Shown: positions 22,003-34,982, counted from the stretch's first letter. The stretch: DNA of 64,000 bases from Diorhabda sublineata (GCF_026230105.1 NC_079485.1:24843572-24907571); one strand, 5' to 3'. Notes: generated by a model from the letters alone, not told the origin. A program made the numbers and translations.

Positions 22003-22690
22003 AAACATATTAAGTGCATGTCCAATCCAGTTTGAGAGTGCAAATAAAATCTAAACCAGGTCACCAGAGTATGCCAGGCAATAAAGAAGCACAAAGCCTT
22101 GCCAAAAAGGGGCAACGACTCTATATTTTGGACTAGAGCCAAATAATCAGATGGAGATTGAAACATATCAAGTGCATGTCTAATATAGTTTGGGAGTGCA
22201 AATAAAATCTAAAAGCTCTGGCTAATAGAAACAAGTAACGCAAATGTGACTACCAGACAATAAGGCAGTAAGGAGCAACGACTCCATATTTTGGACCAGA
22301 GGCCTACATCAATAACGAACTGAACAGCTAAATAACCAGATAAAGTCTCACTAGAGAAACACTCCAGATTTGAGATTCATAACCATATTAACTAAAAAGT
22401 CTGACGAGCTTCCCGAGATGACCAGACATCAACATTAAATTTGTGGTCGGTCTTCTGAAAGGTCACTTTAAAATACTATCTTAAGACTATAGAACGACAA
22501 CTGCAGATTCTACGATGGAAACAGCCGAGCAACTACTCTGTGAATGTCCTGTCCATTTTACCAAAATACGAAGGCGTAGTATTAACATCTTCGGATATAA
22601 AAACCCCAGAAAAATTGAAAAAATTTCTTTATTTGGTGGAAATCTATGAAATCTGGAAACAGAAGATTGAAATGTAATTGTAAGATAATC
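22003..22690 (+). pseudogene. LINE ORF2 3' part, with internal 160-bp duplication
   Basis: KSKPGHQSMPGNKEAQSLAK is the end of an RNase H domain of a non-LTR element; further on VGLLKGHFKILS and STMETAEQLLCECPVHF match the zinc-like C-terminus of ORF2. A segment of about 160 bp (starting near 22003) is repeated imperfectly at about 22162. Stops and frame changes throughout. Confidence 0.65.
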
Positions 22691-22978
22691 GTTTACCACG
22701 AAAGGCTTTTCAAGTTTTGGAAACAGCTAGTAACTGCTGAAGGCAGAACCTGGAGGAATATGGCAGATGCTCAACTTATTAGAAGCCTGTTGGAGCTGTT
22801 GCTGAGCTCAACATTATCAATTTTGTGAGATTTGACTCGAATTGAGGCTTCTACTGTAGGCACGCTTCAACAAGTTAAGCATGAGTTTGTACATAAAAGG
22901 GTCATATATAAATTGTATTGATAGCAATTATCTTTTTTTGTTTATAAAAACAAAACTATGTATAGATACTTCTACTAC

Positions 22979-24210
22979 TACTGAACAAAAGTTTTTTCCC
23001 TCGCCATAATCCACTCATCAAATTTCAAATTTATACACTTTAACCAATTTCTCTTTCATGTTGTCAAGAGAAGGTCGAAACGGTATCTTACAAACCAAAA
23101 ATAATAGTGTATGTTATTTTTTTAGTATCGGCTGATTTGTTTATTATTATTATAACAGGAAGTTTATGATTGTAATACAGTCCCAATTAGCCCTGTAAGA
23201 CGCAAGAACGTGCTGTAATTTATACTTTTTGTACCAAGACATATTTTTGTGAAGTTCATATACGAATTGTTTTTGTTCTCGCAAATTCAAACTTGTAAGT
23301 TTTAAAATGAATAAAACCAAGAAACTATCGGTTGAAACTCGTATATTAATTACAAATCTTCATAGTTTAAGCAAAATAAACTGTACCGTTGTCGACGAAT
23401 TAAAAATACCTCGACGTAGCGTGGACTACAACGTTAAAAAAATATGCATCCTCCAGGAGCTTTGCGAAAGAAAACGTTCAGGATGGACTGAAGATAAATT
23501 TATTTTATTGAACGGTTAGCGTGATCGACGACTCAGTGGACCAGAGATAGCAGCTCACATCAATGAATCTAGGGATCTGTCTTTGAGTACCTACGTCCAC
23601 AGTGAAAATAAGATTGAGAGGAGCTAGCATTATGGAAGGATGGAACTTAAGAAACCTTGTTTAAGACGTCCAAATAAAATTAAGAGATTACAGTGGGCTA
23701 AAAACTCACAAAGAGTGGGAGAGAGTCTTATAGAGTGATGAGTCAAAGTTTGAGGTTTTTGGGTCTAAGAGAGGAGTGTTTATGCGCATGTTAAAGGAAG
23801 AACGGACGATATATTCATGTGAAATCCCGACTGCAAAGCACGGCGGAGGCTTGGCGATGGTTTGGAGTAGTTTTGAAGGAGACCTGGTGAAAATTGAGGG
23901 TATTTTGAAGAAAGAAGGCTATAAAAAATATTAAAGGAAATTGTAGTATGCGCCTGATCGGTGGAAAATTCATTTTCCAGCATGGAAACGATCCAAGCAT
24001 CCCTCGAACCTGTGCAAAGAGTATTTGGAAGAATTGGAAAAGAATGTACTGAAAGTAATGATTTGGTCGTCACAATCGCCCGACCTCAACCCAATTGAGA
24101 TGTAGGACAAATATAATGTTTTTTAAAATATAAATATCAAAATCGACCGTATTATTTTTATTTGTTGTTTATCACACAAAGTATAGGGTGGGCAAAAACT
24201 TTTGACTGAT
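22979..24210 (+). mobile_element. Tc1-like element, degenerate but with both ends
   Basis: Terminal repeats: left ctgaacaaaagttttttccc at 22981, right tgggcaaaaacttttgactg ending at 24208. Transposase from 23307: MNKTKKLSVETRILITNLHS, GPEIAAHINESRDLS, RRPNKIKRLQWAKNSQR, then SDESKFEVFGSKR, KHGGGLAMVWSSFEGDLVKI, and SPDLNPIEM near the end. Several frameshifts. About 1.2 kb is normal for Tc1, so this is a full-length but dead copy. Confidence 0.8.
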
Positions 24211-24950
24211 AGTGTATGTTTAATTGGGCGACGGTTCACTAAGAGTTTAAAAGATCTATTGTGCCCTCTGTTTCACTCAGTTTCTGAGAACTATCTCTGA
24301 AACTAGTAGCTATTTTATTATTCCCTTAAAGAACGTATAACAAAATGTATTGTACAAAATACAATGTAAAAACTACATAACAGATAAATTAAACGCAGAC
24401 TCTTAAGTGATAATTTAGTCGTTCTTAATGTCTCATTAACTTGAAATACGATAAAATAAAAATCCACAATCATTTTTTGCACTACGTCTCGTCTCTGTAG
24501 GAAAAAACTAACAGCTTTTAACGGAAACTTTATTGAGAGTGGCACAAAGAACCACTTCTTAATATTAAAATAAACTATTTTTTTTTTCAATTATTGAATT
24601 AAAATTGAGCTTATGAATAAAGTACCAAAATAAGCCGATAATTCACGAGAAACTTGAGCATTTCACTGCTCAAGAAGAATATTCTCTATCATGAGTATAC
24701 TGCTCGAAACGAGATAACTTCGAAAATGAAATAGGATCTGACTGCTCCAGCCAAATATGCTCGCGATCGTAATTTCTACTTGCCAAACGAAGCGAAAAAT
24801 TAGCTGTGGTGGCAATGCTGCTATACAGTTGATAAGGTAAACAAGACCTTTCGCGAAAACATTGCATTCTAAATCGTTTGAGTATTTTCATTGCATTTTG
24901 CAGTGTATTTATGAATTATGTCAACAAAATATCTAATTTGAAAGTTTGAA
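24211..24950. other. No gene recognised
   Basis: AT-rich spacer. A 73-codon minus-strand ORF at 24670-24891 has no motif I know and may be chance or part of the piggyBac remnant next to it. Confidence 0.35.
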
Positions 24951-24954
24951 GGAA

Positions 24955-25265
24955 TTCTAGCTAGAAGCAATGACAGGGATCAAGAATATGAGCCGCCTTC
25001 TTCAGATGTCAAACCATCGGATACTGAAAATTTAAAAAATCAATATGAACGTGCTGCAGATATAGAACTATATTTTGGCCTACAAAACTTTTCTCGAACC
25101 TTATGTAGAGAAAGAATACATCTCATATATAGATAATTGGTATACAAGCTCCAACTTATTTAATGCTCTACGCAAAAAGAAAATCAATGATTGTGAAACT
25201 TTGAAACGACGCATAAAAATGCCAAAAATTACTACCAAACTATCATGTGGTGAATTTACGTAACG
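24955..25265 (+). pseudogene. piggyBac-type transposase fragment
   Basis: An acidic N-terminal piece (RDQEYEPPSSDVKPSD) is followed in another frame by FLEPYVEKEYISYIDNWYTS and SSNLFNALRKKKINDCETL, the conserved middle of piggyBac transposases (DNWYTS). The region between is deleted. No terminal TTAA pair identified. Confidence 0.65.
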
Positions 25266-25269
25266 ATCG

Positions 25270-26035
25270 TGGGGAAAACTTCTTGCCGGCTATACAAAGA
25301 AACACTCGAAATGATTATGATATTCTCTGTTAGCAAAAATAAAGAAATTTGAGCATTTTTTAAAGCAAAACTCATATCGGTTTGCACTATACTGCTCCAG
25401 GCTAGTAGACTCGAAACGCAAGGAAAACGGTGCACTGAAAGAAGCGGGCTCTCGACCAAAGTGCAGTGAAAGGGTCTATTCTGATGAAAATAGATCACTT
25501 TAACTCTAGACAACAATAACGTTATCAATTTTTTCTTCGTGGATAAAACTATTTGAATATGTTTTTCTCATAGAAAAAATAAATAAGAAAGGTGAACAAA
25601 GTTGGAGTGACATAACGTTTTTGTGAGAAATAAATTTATTGTTTTGAAAAATCTCAAGTATTTATTGAACTCCAGTTTATTATCAGCACTGAAAGAGGAT
25701 GTTTTCTTAAACCATTTCATTTGTCTTCTATATTCGGAGTTTAAAGTCTCCGATTAAAGACTAAGCATTGCTAAGTGTATTTTCCCAATTTATAATATGC
25801 ATAAAGCATTTTTTTATGATGCCAGAATATTGAGGAGATCTATAATTACCCAAAATGTTTTTAGTAACTTTGACAAACGCCATCCAAGCTTCTCTTTCTT
25901 ACGCATTTATAGTGGTAATGAATGCCTGATCTTCCATTAATTTTTGATGTCGGGTTCAACACCTGCCTTTATTTTATCGTCGCTACAAGAAGGAAAATTT
26001 TTGTTTAAATGATCATCTGTCCAAGTTAACAACCT
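25270..26035. other. No gene recognised
   Basis: AT-rich spacer between piggyBac and LINE relics. Confidence 0.35.
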
Positions 26036-27082
26036 GAACACGGCACCTCTTCAACAGAGCTACACCAGAAAACTTACTGTGTATAAAGAAAAAAGTAGAA
26101 AAGCAAAGCTTCAGAAAATTCTGCGAAGATATTGACTTTACGCATCCGGTTTCAAGATTTCACAAGGTCTTGGCGAAGAGTAAAATCAATGCAACTATAC
26201 CACTGAGGAAACCGTATGGCAGCAAAATGATAAAAGCAAAGCTACGAGAAAAACTGCAACAATTTCAAAACAAGTATAAGACAGTGAACGAATTAAATTG
26301 GTATTTAAACACCTTTCAAACGTTAAAGTCGCCGGGAGTGGACGGAATCTTCCCAGTTCTCCTTCAAGGAGATTAGGAGGATATCCTGCCATAGACCAAT
26401 CAGCCTCACGTCGTTTCTACTTAAACTCTAGACCAGAGATTTTGAAGTGGAAACCTCTCTATTCGTGTTAATTCGACTACCAAATAGGAAAAACTAGGGA
26501 GACAAGCACTGGTACAATTTACCACTGGAAACAACATCCAGATGGATTTCAATTACTGGTAATAGGGGATGTCCACAAGGTGTAGTAGAGAAGCTCTTAT
26601 GCAGACTGACTGAACTCGGCATAAGACGTGGAGGATGCTTTTAGAATACACTCGTGACATACCTACCAAATTTTTTTCACTAGGACGAAAAAACTCGCTT
26701 GCTAGATGTGCAAGTTATATAGTGGACAATAGAGATGAATTATCTGGGGCTCACACTAGATAGAAAACTTCTCTGAAACAAAAACGAACAGGAGCTAACC
26801 ACTAAAGTCACAAAAAGCTGTAATTGTGCAGAAACTTTGCGGGGAGGAATTAGGGTTGTAACTCAAAGATCCTACTATGGATATACACGCAAATGTGAGA
26901 TCAATAATCACATATGGGGCAGTGGTTTGGGGTACTAGAACTAGTTTGAATACCACGAGGAACAATCTCCCGAAGGTACAAAGACTAGCTTACATGTGTG
27001 CAACCGAGGCCATGAAATCATGCCCAACAGCTGCACTAGAAGTGAATCTAAATCTCCAATCTTCATCAAAATTTTCCACGTA
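26036..27082 (+). pseudogene. LINE reverse transcriptase relic (R1/I-like)
   Basis: Pieces in order: FCEDIDFTHPVSRFHKVLAK, the pre-RT block LNTFQTLKSPGVDGIFPVLL, RT block NRGCPQGVVE, LGLTLDRKLL, and RSIITYGAVVWGTRTS with KVQRLAYMCATEAMKSCPTA. The blocks that hold the catalytic YADD are not readable. The copy is cut at 27082 by a mariner end. Confidence 0.7.
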
Positions 27083-27866
27083 TACGAGGATGTATTGATT
27101 TCTAGTTAGCATAGATCAGTTCCATGCATAAACAAAATATTGCGATACCATAGCAACGAACAATAACTTATTAGAAGTACCAGTGTAAAGTTTGACGTCA
27201 AAAAAGTAAACCAGAGTTACGCAATAAATTAAAAGAAAAAATTGTGAAAATCGAAAAATTGGAGTATTGAGCCATCATCAACTATCTGTATTTGGAAGGG
27301 TTGAGAGATAAGCAGATTAAAGATGATGACCGATAGGAAAGGCCAGTTTCTGTGTCAGTCCCCGAAAATATCGATGCAGTTCATAACATGATTTTATCAG
27401 ACTGTCGAATTGGGCTAAATGGATATTTGAAGCAGTTAATATTTCATACGAATCCGTTCACCATATAGTTCACATCAATTTGGACATGAGAAAAATTGCT
27501 GCAAAATGGATCCCTAAATGTTTGAATGTTGACCAAAAGCGTGCAAGGGTAGAAGCATCGCGTTCGATCTGTGCTCGATTTAAAAAAGATGTAGACATCT
27601 TAAACCGAATTGTTACTATGGATGAGACTTGGGTACATTTCTACGATCCATAAACAAAGCAACAATCGATGGAATGGCGACACTATGGTTCTCCAAGACC
27701 TAAGAAGTTTCGTGTCCAAAAATCTGCTGGAAAAGTTCTTACTTCAGTTTTTTGGGATTGCCATGGAGTAATCGTGATTAATTTTTTGGATAAGGGTAGA
27801 ACCATAAGTGGAAATTACTATTCGACATTACTGACTACTCTACGGGAAAAAATTAAAGAGTGAACT
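27083..27866 (+). mobile_element. mariner, 3'-truncated, inserted in LINE
   Basis: Starts with tacgaggatgtattgatttc, the terminal repeat shared with 34983-35996. Transposase pieces: ISYESVHHIVHINLDMRK, QKRARVEASRSICARF, the catalytic MDETWVHFYDP (in-frame stop follows) and SPRPKKFRVQKSAGKV, then SVFWDCHGVIVINFLDKG. It ends after TTLREKIKE; the third catalytic aspartate and right terminal repeat are gone. Confidence 0.8.
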
Positions 27867-28414
27867 TGTTTGAGGTAAACTTTTGCATTGGGTTGAACAA
27901 ATGAAAGTGCATTTTCATTCTCTTGTTACGTTGCGTGGCATCTTTTTGTAGAGCAAATAAAAATATGAGGAAAATAACGATGTTCTATATTAATTCTTTT
28001 CACCATTCAACTTTAGAAGGAAAGTGTTTTAATAAAAATACCGACATTTCTGTGTTTAATCAATATACGTTCTCGGAAGAAACATTCTTTTATATTACTT
28101 AATGTACATTTCAGCGAAAAGCATGTTTTTCTTTTTATAGTATACAATAGAATCCGCTAAATATAAATTATAAAGAAAACCATCAAAATGAAAACAAAAG
28201 ATTAAGCATTAATCTTGCTGAAAGGAGATTACTCAATTACCTAATGTAATAAACAACAGGTATACTAATGTTTATAAAATTCATTTCCAGCATCACAATT
28301 TATTTTTATATGAAGTAATCCTATGGGTAAAGTTTTTAACAAGGATTCTTGATTTTAAACAGACTAATTATTAAAATAAAAGTATGTTTTGGAGTAAACA
28401 AATTTATTTTTATT

Positions 28415-29545
28415 TTATGGAAGCCAAACCTGCAGACCAATAATACTATTACCAATGATATCAAAGCTATCCGAGAGCATACTACTAAAAAGATTAAGCC
28501 CTATACTTGAAGAAAGAAAACAAATATCTTCACATCAGTTCGGCTTCAGGGCAAACCACTCCACCATAGACCATCAAGTACACAGGATAACCGATGTCTA
28601 TATACTATGTACAAAGTCTGCTCCTCTGTTTTCTTAGACGTGACTCAGGCACTTGACAAAGTCTGGCATGAAGGGCTCAAATATAAACTCAATAAAACTC
28701 TTACCTAACCAATATGCAAAACTGTTAGAGTCCTATATAAAAGAACGATCCTTCAGAATAAAGCAAGAAGGTGCTTACTCAGACTTAAAGAAAATCAATG
28801 TGGATGTACCACTAAGTAGTGTTCTTGGGTCGGTCTTTCACCTCTTATACACCACTGACATCCCTCAATTAGAAAACTACACCATATCCACGTTGCAGAT
28901 GACATTGCTATTTTGACCGTAGGCGATTCCCACGAAGAAGCAGTAAATAACCTACAGACATCAATTGATAAAATTGATTATAGAGGATAAGTTTGAATAT
29001 AAAAAAAAATCGGTGCATGTAAATTTCACAAATATGTACCAATAAAAATAACGATGAATAGGTACCACATGCTAATACAGCAAAATATCTGGGTCTAGCA
29101 CTAGATGCGAAGTTACGCTGAAAACCTCAAATAAAAAAGGAACGAAAAGAACTAGGTATAAGATACAAGAAAGCCCAGAAGACAACCCACTTTGTCAATT
29201 TATAATAAACTACTTGTATACGAACAAATCCTGAAACCGGTATGGACTTACGGGATTCAACTATGGAGATGTGCAAGCAAAAGCAACACCCAAATAATCC
29301 AAAGATTTCAAAATAAAGTGCTAAGGAGCATCCTGGTACTTTCGAAATAACGATCTTTATGGAGACCTGGAGATAGACACAGAAAGGCAGGTATCCACTA
29401 AATTTGGAAAGTTACAAACGGCAGCTCTTGAAACATGTGAACGTCGAGGCTATACAGTTCCTCGACAAAACGAACCAAGAGTGAAGATTGAAGAGGACGA
29501 AGCTCTTTGAATTAGTTATCTAAGTGCTTAGTGTATAAGCATAGC
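28415..29545 (+). pseudogene. Jockey-type LINE reverse transcriptase relic
   Basis: Reads PMISKLSESILLKRLSPILE, SSHQFGFRANHSTID, VFLDVTQALDKVWHEGL, LPNQYAKLLESYIKERSFRI, SSVLGSVFHLLYT, a degraded ADD region, then AKYLGLALDAKLR and KHVNVEAIQFLDKTNQ at the C-terminus. Frameshifts and stops. Clade judged from block spacing typical of Jockey. Confidence 0.75.
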
Positions 29546-30295
29546 AAAGTGTCCCATTTTACATATTAGTGTTAGTGTCGATTATATAGAGTGACAAGTG
29601 ACAGAGGTTGATTATACTTTCGCTACGGTGATTATAGTGTTAGTTGACTCCATTCCGATATGATCTGTCAAAATTTCACATAAATCTGACAGATAGAATA
29701 GTTTTATACTTATATAAAGAAAATTGTTTCCATTATTGGGTAAATAGGGAGAGAAAAGCATCTTGAATGTTAAATATACATTTTTTACAATTAGAAACCC
29801 CGAGAAAATAAATGATTTTTAAATGGTTCTCTGTTTTTAACACACTTTTCTCAGCTTCGCTTGGACGTGGATTTGTAAGCTTGTTTGGATTAAGAGCAAA
29901 ATTTGTTTTTGGTCCATTTTTTTAGAAATTATCACTGCAAATTTTCTTTTTACATCGAGACAAATTTTAAACTGTCTGCCTTCTGTTTGAGATTTACTAT
30001 ATTAGCATCAACATCAGTATTACTTTACAATTTACCACCTTGAATTTGATTACGTTGCTCAAAAAGAATTTACATCCGTACATCCTCTGTTGGGAGATTT
30101 ACAATACCAAAGACTAGAACTTAAAGAAAAATTTTCCAAACTAAATCGAACTAAGAAGTGGAAAATAAATATAGTTTTAAAAAACCAGAAAACACTCTAT
30201 TATACAGATCAAACTAAAAAATTGAAAATAATTTTCAAAATAAGCCTCAAACAATAATGAATGAAAAATACTAGTATAGTTGTGAAAAAACTGTG
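29546..30295. other. No gene recognised
   Basis: AT-rich spacer between Jockey relic and minisatellite. Confidence 0.35.
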
Positions 30296-30301
30296 TGGCG
30301 C

Positions 30302-30834
30302 TTTTTTCCATATATCTCGTACATCGCTTTGTTCCATATTTCTAGCACATCGCTTTATTCCATATTTCTCATACATCGCTTTGTTCCATATTTCTCGTAC
30401 ATCGCTTTGTTTCATATTTCTTGTACATCGCATGGTTCCTTATTTCTCAAACATCGCTTTGTTCCATATTTCTCGTACATCGCTTTGTTCCATATTTCTC
30501 GCACATCGCTTTATTCCATATTCCTTAAACTTCGCTTTGTTCCATATTTCTCGTACATCGCTTTGTTTCATATTTCTTGTACATCGCATTGTTCCTTATT
30601 TCTCAAACACCGCTTTGTTCCATATTTCTCTTACATCGCTTTGATCCATATTTCTCATACATCGCTTTGTTCCATATTTCTAGTACATCGCTTTGATTTA
30701 TATTTCTCGTACATCGCTTTGTTTCATATTTCTTAAACTTCGCTTTGTTCCATATTTCTTGTACATCGTTTTGTTCCATATTTCTAAAACATCGCTTTGT
30801 TCCATATTTCTCGCACATCGCTTTGTTTCATACT
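30302..30834. repeat. 26-bp minisatellite with higher-order units
   Basis: About 20 copies of a 26-bp unit whose consensus includes catcgctttgttccatattt. Variant units recur with a six-unit (156-bp) period: the variant ttcttgtacatcgcatggtt at 30417 reappears as ttcttgtacatcgcattgtt at 30573. Because 26 is not a multiple of three, all frames stay open through the array, which produces long spurious ORFs on both strands. Confidence 0.9.
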
Positions 30835-30839
30835 CGACG

Positions 30840-31305
30840 CTTATCCACATTAATACGAGCATTTTTCATTTTAATTATTAAGCTTATCTTAAAATATATT
30901 TCAACTCTTCAATTCGATGTGCATTAGTTTTTTTTAACTCTATTCATTATAAGCTTCCATACGAACACGGAGAATACTGAACGTCCTGGTACCTACAGTA
31001 ATTTGATGTAACTACCCTAGAAAGGGTACATAAACTCCGTGCTGTTGTATTTAGCGATTGTTAAGTAAAAGTAGCTGATATAGCTATCGCGAAAGTTTGC
31101 ATATCCTCAAACCTAATTCAAAACTATTTTTTCCAAGTCACGTGTCATGTATGTCACAGTAAATGGAACTTTAGAATACAGCTATATCCTCAATGGAAAA
31201 AACAATCAAAACAATGGACGATTTAGTTTATTAGGCCAATGAGATCACTACCACACTTGGTATTCCAAAGTTGTTATCATAATAATTGAGAAAACTGAAG
31301 AAATG
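30840..31305. other. No gene recognised
   Basis: AT-rich spacer. Confidence 0.35.
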
Positions 31306-31309
31306 ACCA

Positions 31310-31530
31310 ATATTCTGTTTATTTTGATGCCGAGCTCATGAAAAAACCATCTCATGTAATGAAGAAAAGAGTTTTGTTCCTACACGAGAGCGCATTTGTT
31401 CAAATTATCAAATTATTCAAAAAGCATCACAATTTATTACTTCATTCGCCATAGTCACCTGATTCGATTCCCTTCGATTCTTATCTGTTTCCAAACTAGA
31501 AGGAAAGCTATTTCAGACAAATGATGGTAG
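31310..31530 (+). pseudogene. mariner transposase C-terminal scrap
   Basis: The order KRVLFLHESAFVQ, then LLLHSP-stop-SPDSIP, FDSYLFPN and KESYFRQ mirrors the mariner block around HPPYSPDLAPSDY. Highly decayed. Confidence 0.4.
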
Positions 31531-32816
31531 AGACAAACGTGTGTGTCGCGTAATTTTCGAAATTTTATCTCTTTAAAAACACTGATCTAGCTCTCTTCTA
31601 TTACTCTCTCATTTTACTGACAGATGGTAGTGCGGTTTGGTAAGTAAGATGGAGTTAGGTGAGTAGTCTAAATATGGAATATAAAATTGCAGAAGCAGCT
31701 AGGGGCGGAGATATGCGAATGTGATTTTTTGACCATTATAATGTGCTTATCAAACCTGTAAATACAAAATTTTTTTTAAAGAGTTCTGAGTACGTAAAAT
31801 TTCACATTTTTGAGTTGGTACTTAACAACGTCATATGGGTTTGACAATGGCAACGCTATCTGTGTGTCAGTCACACGACTTATTGAGTGATGTTACAATT
31901 TGTAATTTTGCAAATGATTTATTGTTTGTATATTTTCGATACACTCCCAAATGGAAAAATAGAGTTGTGTAAAATCTTACACGGCGTATTAATAGTCTAT
32001 CAGTTTTGATAAAAAGAGTAGTCAATGTATTAAAATATCAGATTCATAAGTGTTTTATTGGCTTTAAAATTTGAATATTTTCGGATTATCACTTCCTAAA
32101 AAACCAACGTTTATGAGAATCTTGAACCACACTAATATATAGTTTTCAATGCCTTTCAGTAATCCCCAATTTTTTTCTTCATTCAACTGCAAATCTACCG
32201 ATTCAAACGGACAACAGAAATACACGAACTATTAATATAAAAAAAAATAATGGTGATTGAGTTTATCAAATGAAGCATGCAATGAGCAAAAAATACCCGT
32301 GAATTACAAAAACATAATTAGATCTAATAATACCTCTCTCTAAACAATACTGAAATAAAGGAGCTTGCATAAAGACAGAAACGCCCCTACATCGAAACAG
32401 CTTATGAAGGGAGAAGTTGAGTGAACCGCGTGAAGCACATAATGTACTATAGTGCTTGATAGTGACAAGAGGAGTACTAATGCGGCAATGTGAAATGGAT
32501 AGAGGGGCGATGCCGATAGATTGAAATCTTCTAACGAACACAAACGTAATGTGGTGAACATTTTATGTAAACCAGAGTCCATTAACTATTAAAAACGGAC
32601 CTAATGCATAATTCCTAAATTTCTGAACGAAATCTCCAAGAAAAATTAACGGCATGATTAACAGGGCTTCATGGAGTTTTACACATGAAATGAAAGGCAG
32701 AAGAAATATTCACTGAAATGCGTTAAACTATCATTTCATACCGAGTTTCTTAAAAATTTAATACTCCCAGTAAATAAAAATCCTGAACAAACGGCTATTA
32801 GGCATGTGGGTACATA
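31531..32816. other. No gene recognised
   Basis: AT-rich; minus-strand ORFs near 32266-32582 show no known motif. Confidence 0.35.
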
Positions 32817-33156
32817 CAGTAAAACATCGTAAATTCGGAATCGCTGGGAAAGGATTGGTTCCGGATTTTAGATTTGATTTGAATGCATTTATGATGGCGC
32901 CATCTATCGCGCTAACGAGAAATCATATCGCACTACATAATAATGTAAACAGAGGGAGAGAAAATATTAAATAGTGAACAAACAATAAATAAAAAAATCA
33001 TAACTGGAAAGGAGAAATATTCTGATACTTACTTCATGCTATCGTTATGTCGCCATCTAGTGTCAAATATAGAAGCTAAAAATTAGAATACGAATGAGTC
33101 AGTCCCGATTTTAGATATGTCGCGTTTTAGAACTCCGAATTCACGAAGTTCAACTG
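32817..33156. mobile_element. 340-bp TA-flanked MITE-like element
   Basis: The left end cagtaaaacatcgtaaattc and the inverted right end cagttgaacttcgtgaattc match over about 24 bases with four mismatches, and TA flanks both sides (32815-32816, 33157-33158). No coding capacity. The TA duplication and CAG start suggest a Tc1/mariner or pogo-type non-autonomous element. Confidence 0.75.
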
Positions 33157-33960
33157 TATAAACTCACGTTCGGAGGTGAGGTGTTTGAGCTGCGACACTA
33201 TTTGGTGAGCCGTCAGTATCATGAGTCGGCGCAAAAAACCCTTGTTTGATACAGTATAGTGAACAATGGTTGTTTTATTATCTACAAGGCGAATTTCTAT
33301 TATTTGTTTAAAAATACAAATATATAAATCTAAGTAAATAATTTTCTCTTTTCAGCTAGCAGAGCAGTCCTATAAGCACTTGACTCTTATAAAATTGAGA
33401 CAAAACTAGAATTAGACTGCGTCGAATCTGTGAACTCACTGGGAGCCCACCTGATAATAAAACACGGGAAATTGCCTTTCATAGGACTACAACCTTTTAT
33501 AGTTTTCCCACAATGCCATTAAGTCATTGTCATAAAAAGTAGGAAAACGAGAAGAAATGAGAAACATGGAATGAGACTCTTTCGTATTCTACCAACTGGT
33601 TTTAAAAGACCCATTGATTGAACAAAGATGATCTAAGGAGATTTCCTAGTATGGTCACTGGACACTGTTCTATGAAATACCATCTGAAGAATATCGGAGA
33701 AGGGAGTTAGCTCACTTTGCCAAGAACATTCCGGTTGTCTACACAATAGATCATTAAGTCAAAGTGTTAGTGAGGTAGATTCACATCCTAGCTCATCTAA
33801 TCTATTCTAAAGTATGTAATTACGAGGACCAAACTGTATAGTGAGATGCCACAAAACTAGAGGAGTTAGGTTGACAACACTGTATTTCAAAATATCATCA
33901 TCCTTAATAAGCAAGCTCCAATTACAGTTGAGTCACTGCTATCTCAGAGTAAATAGTGGT
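33157..33960. other. No gene recognised
   Basis: AT-rich spacer. Confidence 0.35.
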
Positions 33961-33967
33961 ATATACG

Positions 33968-34400
33968 AGGAATGTCCCTGACCTAGAGATGGCTGTAGTT
34001 GTTTGAAAAATACCACTGTATTTGAAAGTACACAATCTATACAGCATATGTTTCAAGTTTGAAAATACCCAGTTGTTTAGTATTTATTTGGCAGCCATCA
34101 ATTGTGAACGTGTTCAGTGAATTTGTATATGTTATGTGATATAATACTGTTTTTTGAAGGCATTTGAAGGCAACCAATATAAAAGATGAATTAGATTCTA
34201 CTCTGGATGAGTCGATTCCAACAGTAAAATATTGAGTAGTGGAATTTAAACGAGGCCGTTCGACCTGCGAAGACTCCAGAAATGTTTAAGAAAACTCACA
34301 AAGCGGTACTGGATTATCGTCGATTGGAACTGCACAAGCTAGCAGACAGTAAGCATTTCAAGAAGTGCGTCACATATTAACCGAAAATTTTGACTCAAAA
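33968..34400 (+). mobile_element. mariner 5' end fragment (second subfamily)
   Basis: Starts tacgaggaatgtccctgacc and shares leader sequence with the minus-strand copy that ends at 43218 (for example acagcatatgtttca and ttgtttagtattt). Coding pieces: DELDSTLDESIPTVKY, VVEFKRGRSTCEDS, LDYRRLELHKLADS, matching the DNA-binding half of mariner transposase. 3' part missing. Confidence 0.65.
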
Positions 34401-34982
34401 AAGTCAAGGAGAGGTGAGAAGTAAATGAATGGATGTTGTGAACTGCCGTTAAACCTTTTTGATAAAGTTGAACATTTTGCAAACTGAACTAACATTTCTG
34501 AAGGGTTCTTAGAGAATCCTTTGGCATCTTGATCTGCATTGTGACCCCAGTCAGCCAAAGTTTAAAAAAGGGAGATAGTTATACCACATGTAAGGAGAGT
34601 TTGGTGGTCTATTGAGTGATCAGTGAAAATGGTCTCGATTGGACTAAGTGGACGAAGAAAAATCAATACACAGGGTGAAATGTTTGTGAGGGTGGGAGAT
34701 ATATTTGAAAGCCTAAAGGATGCTGTAACAGTAACCGGAAGGAGCTTATAATTTAAAGCGAATGCGCAACCGACATCGGAGTAGATTGTCGATGTAATGG
34801 ATTAAGATTTGTAAAATTTCTAGAGTGTTCCTTTCACAAGTGCGCTATGGAATTTATTTTTAGTATAAATTGCGAGTGACAACTGAACACAGAATGTGTT
34901 ATTAATTCTACATGCTAGTTTTTAACCTCTTCAATATGGACTAAACAGGTTGGGGCTAACTATACAAATTTTAAAAAGAGAA

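Noticed and set aside
30261..30736. ORFs of 127 and 147 codons, plus minus-strand ORFs, at 30.2-30.8 kb
   Set aside because: They are the 26-bp minisatellite read in several frames; every frame is open because the unit has no stop codon.
30302..30834. Regularly spaced repeats resembling a CRISPR array
   Set aside because: Units are head-to-tail with no unique spacers and the context is a eukaryotic genome.
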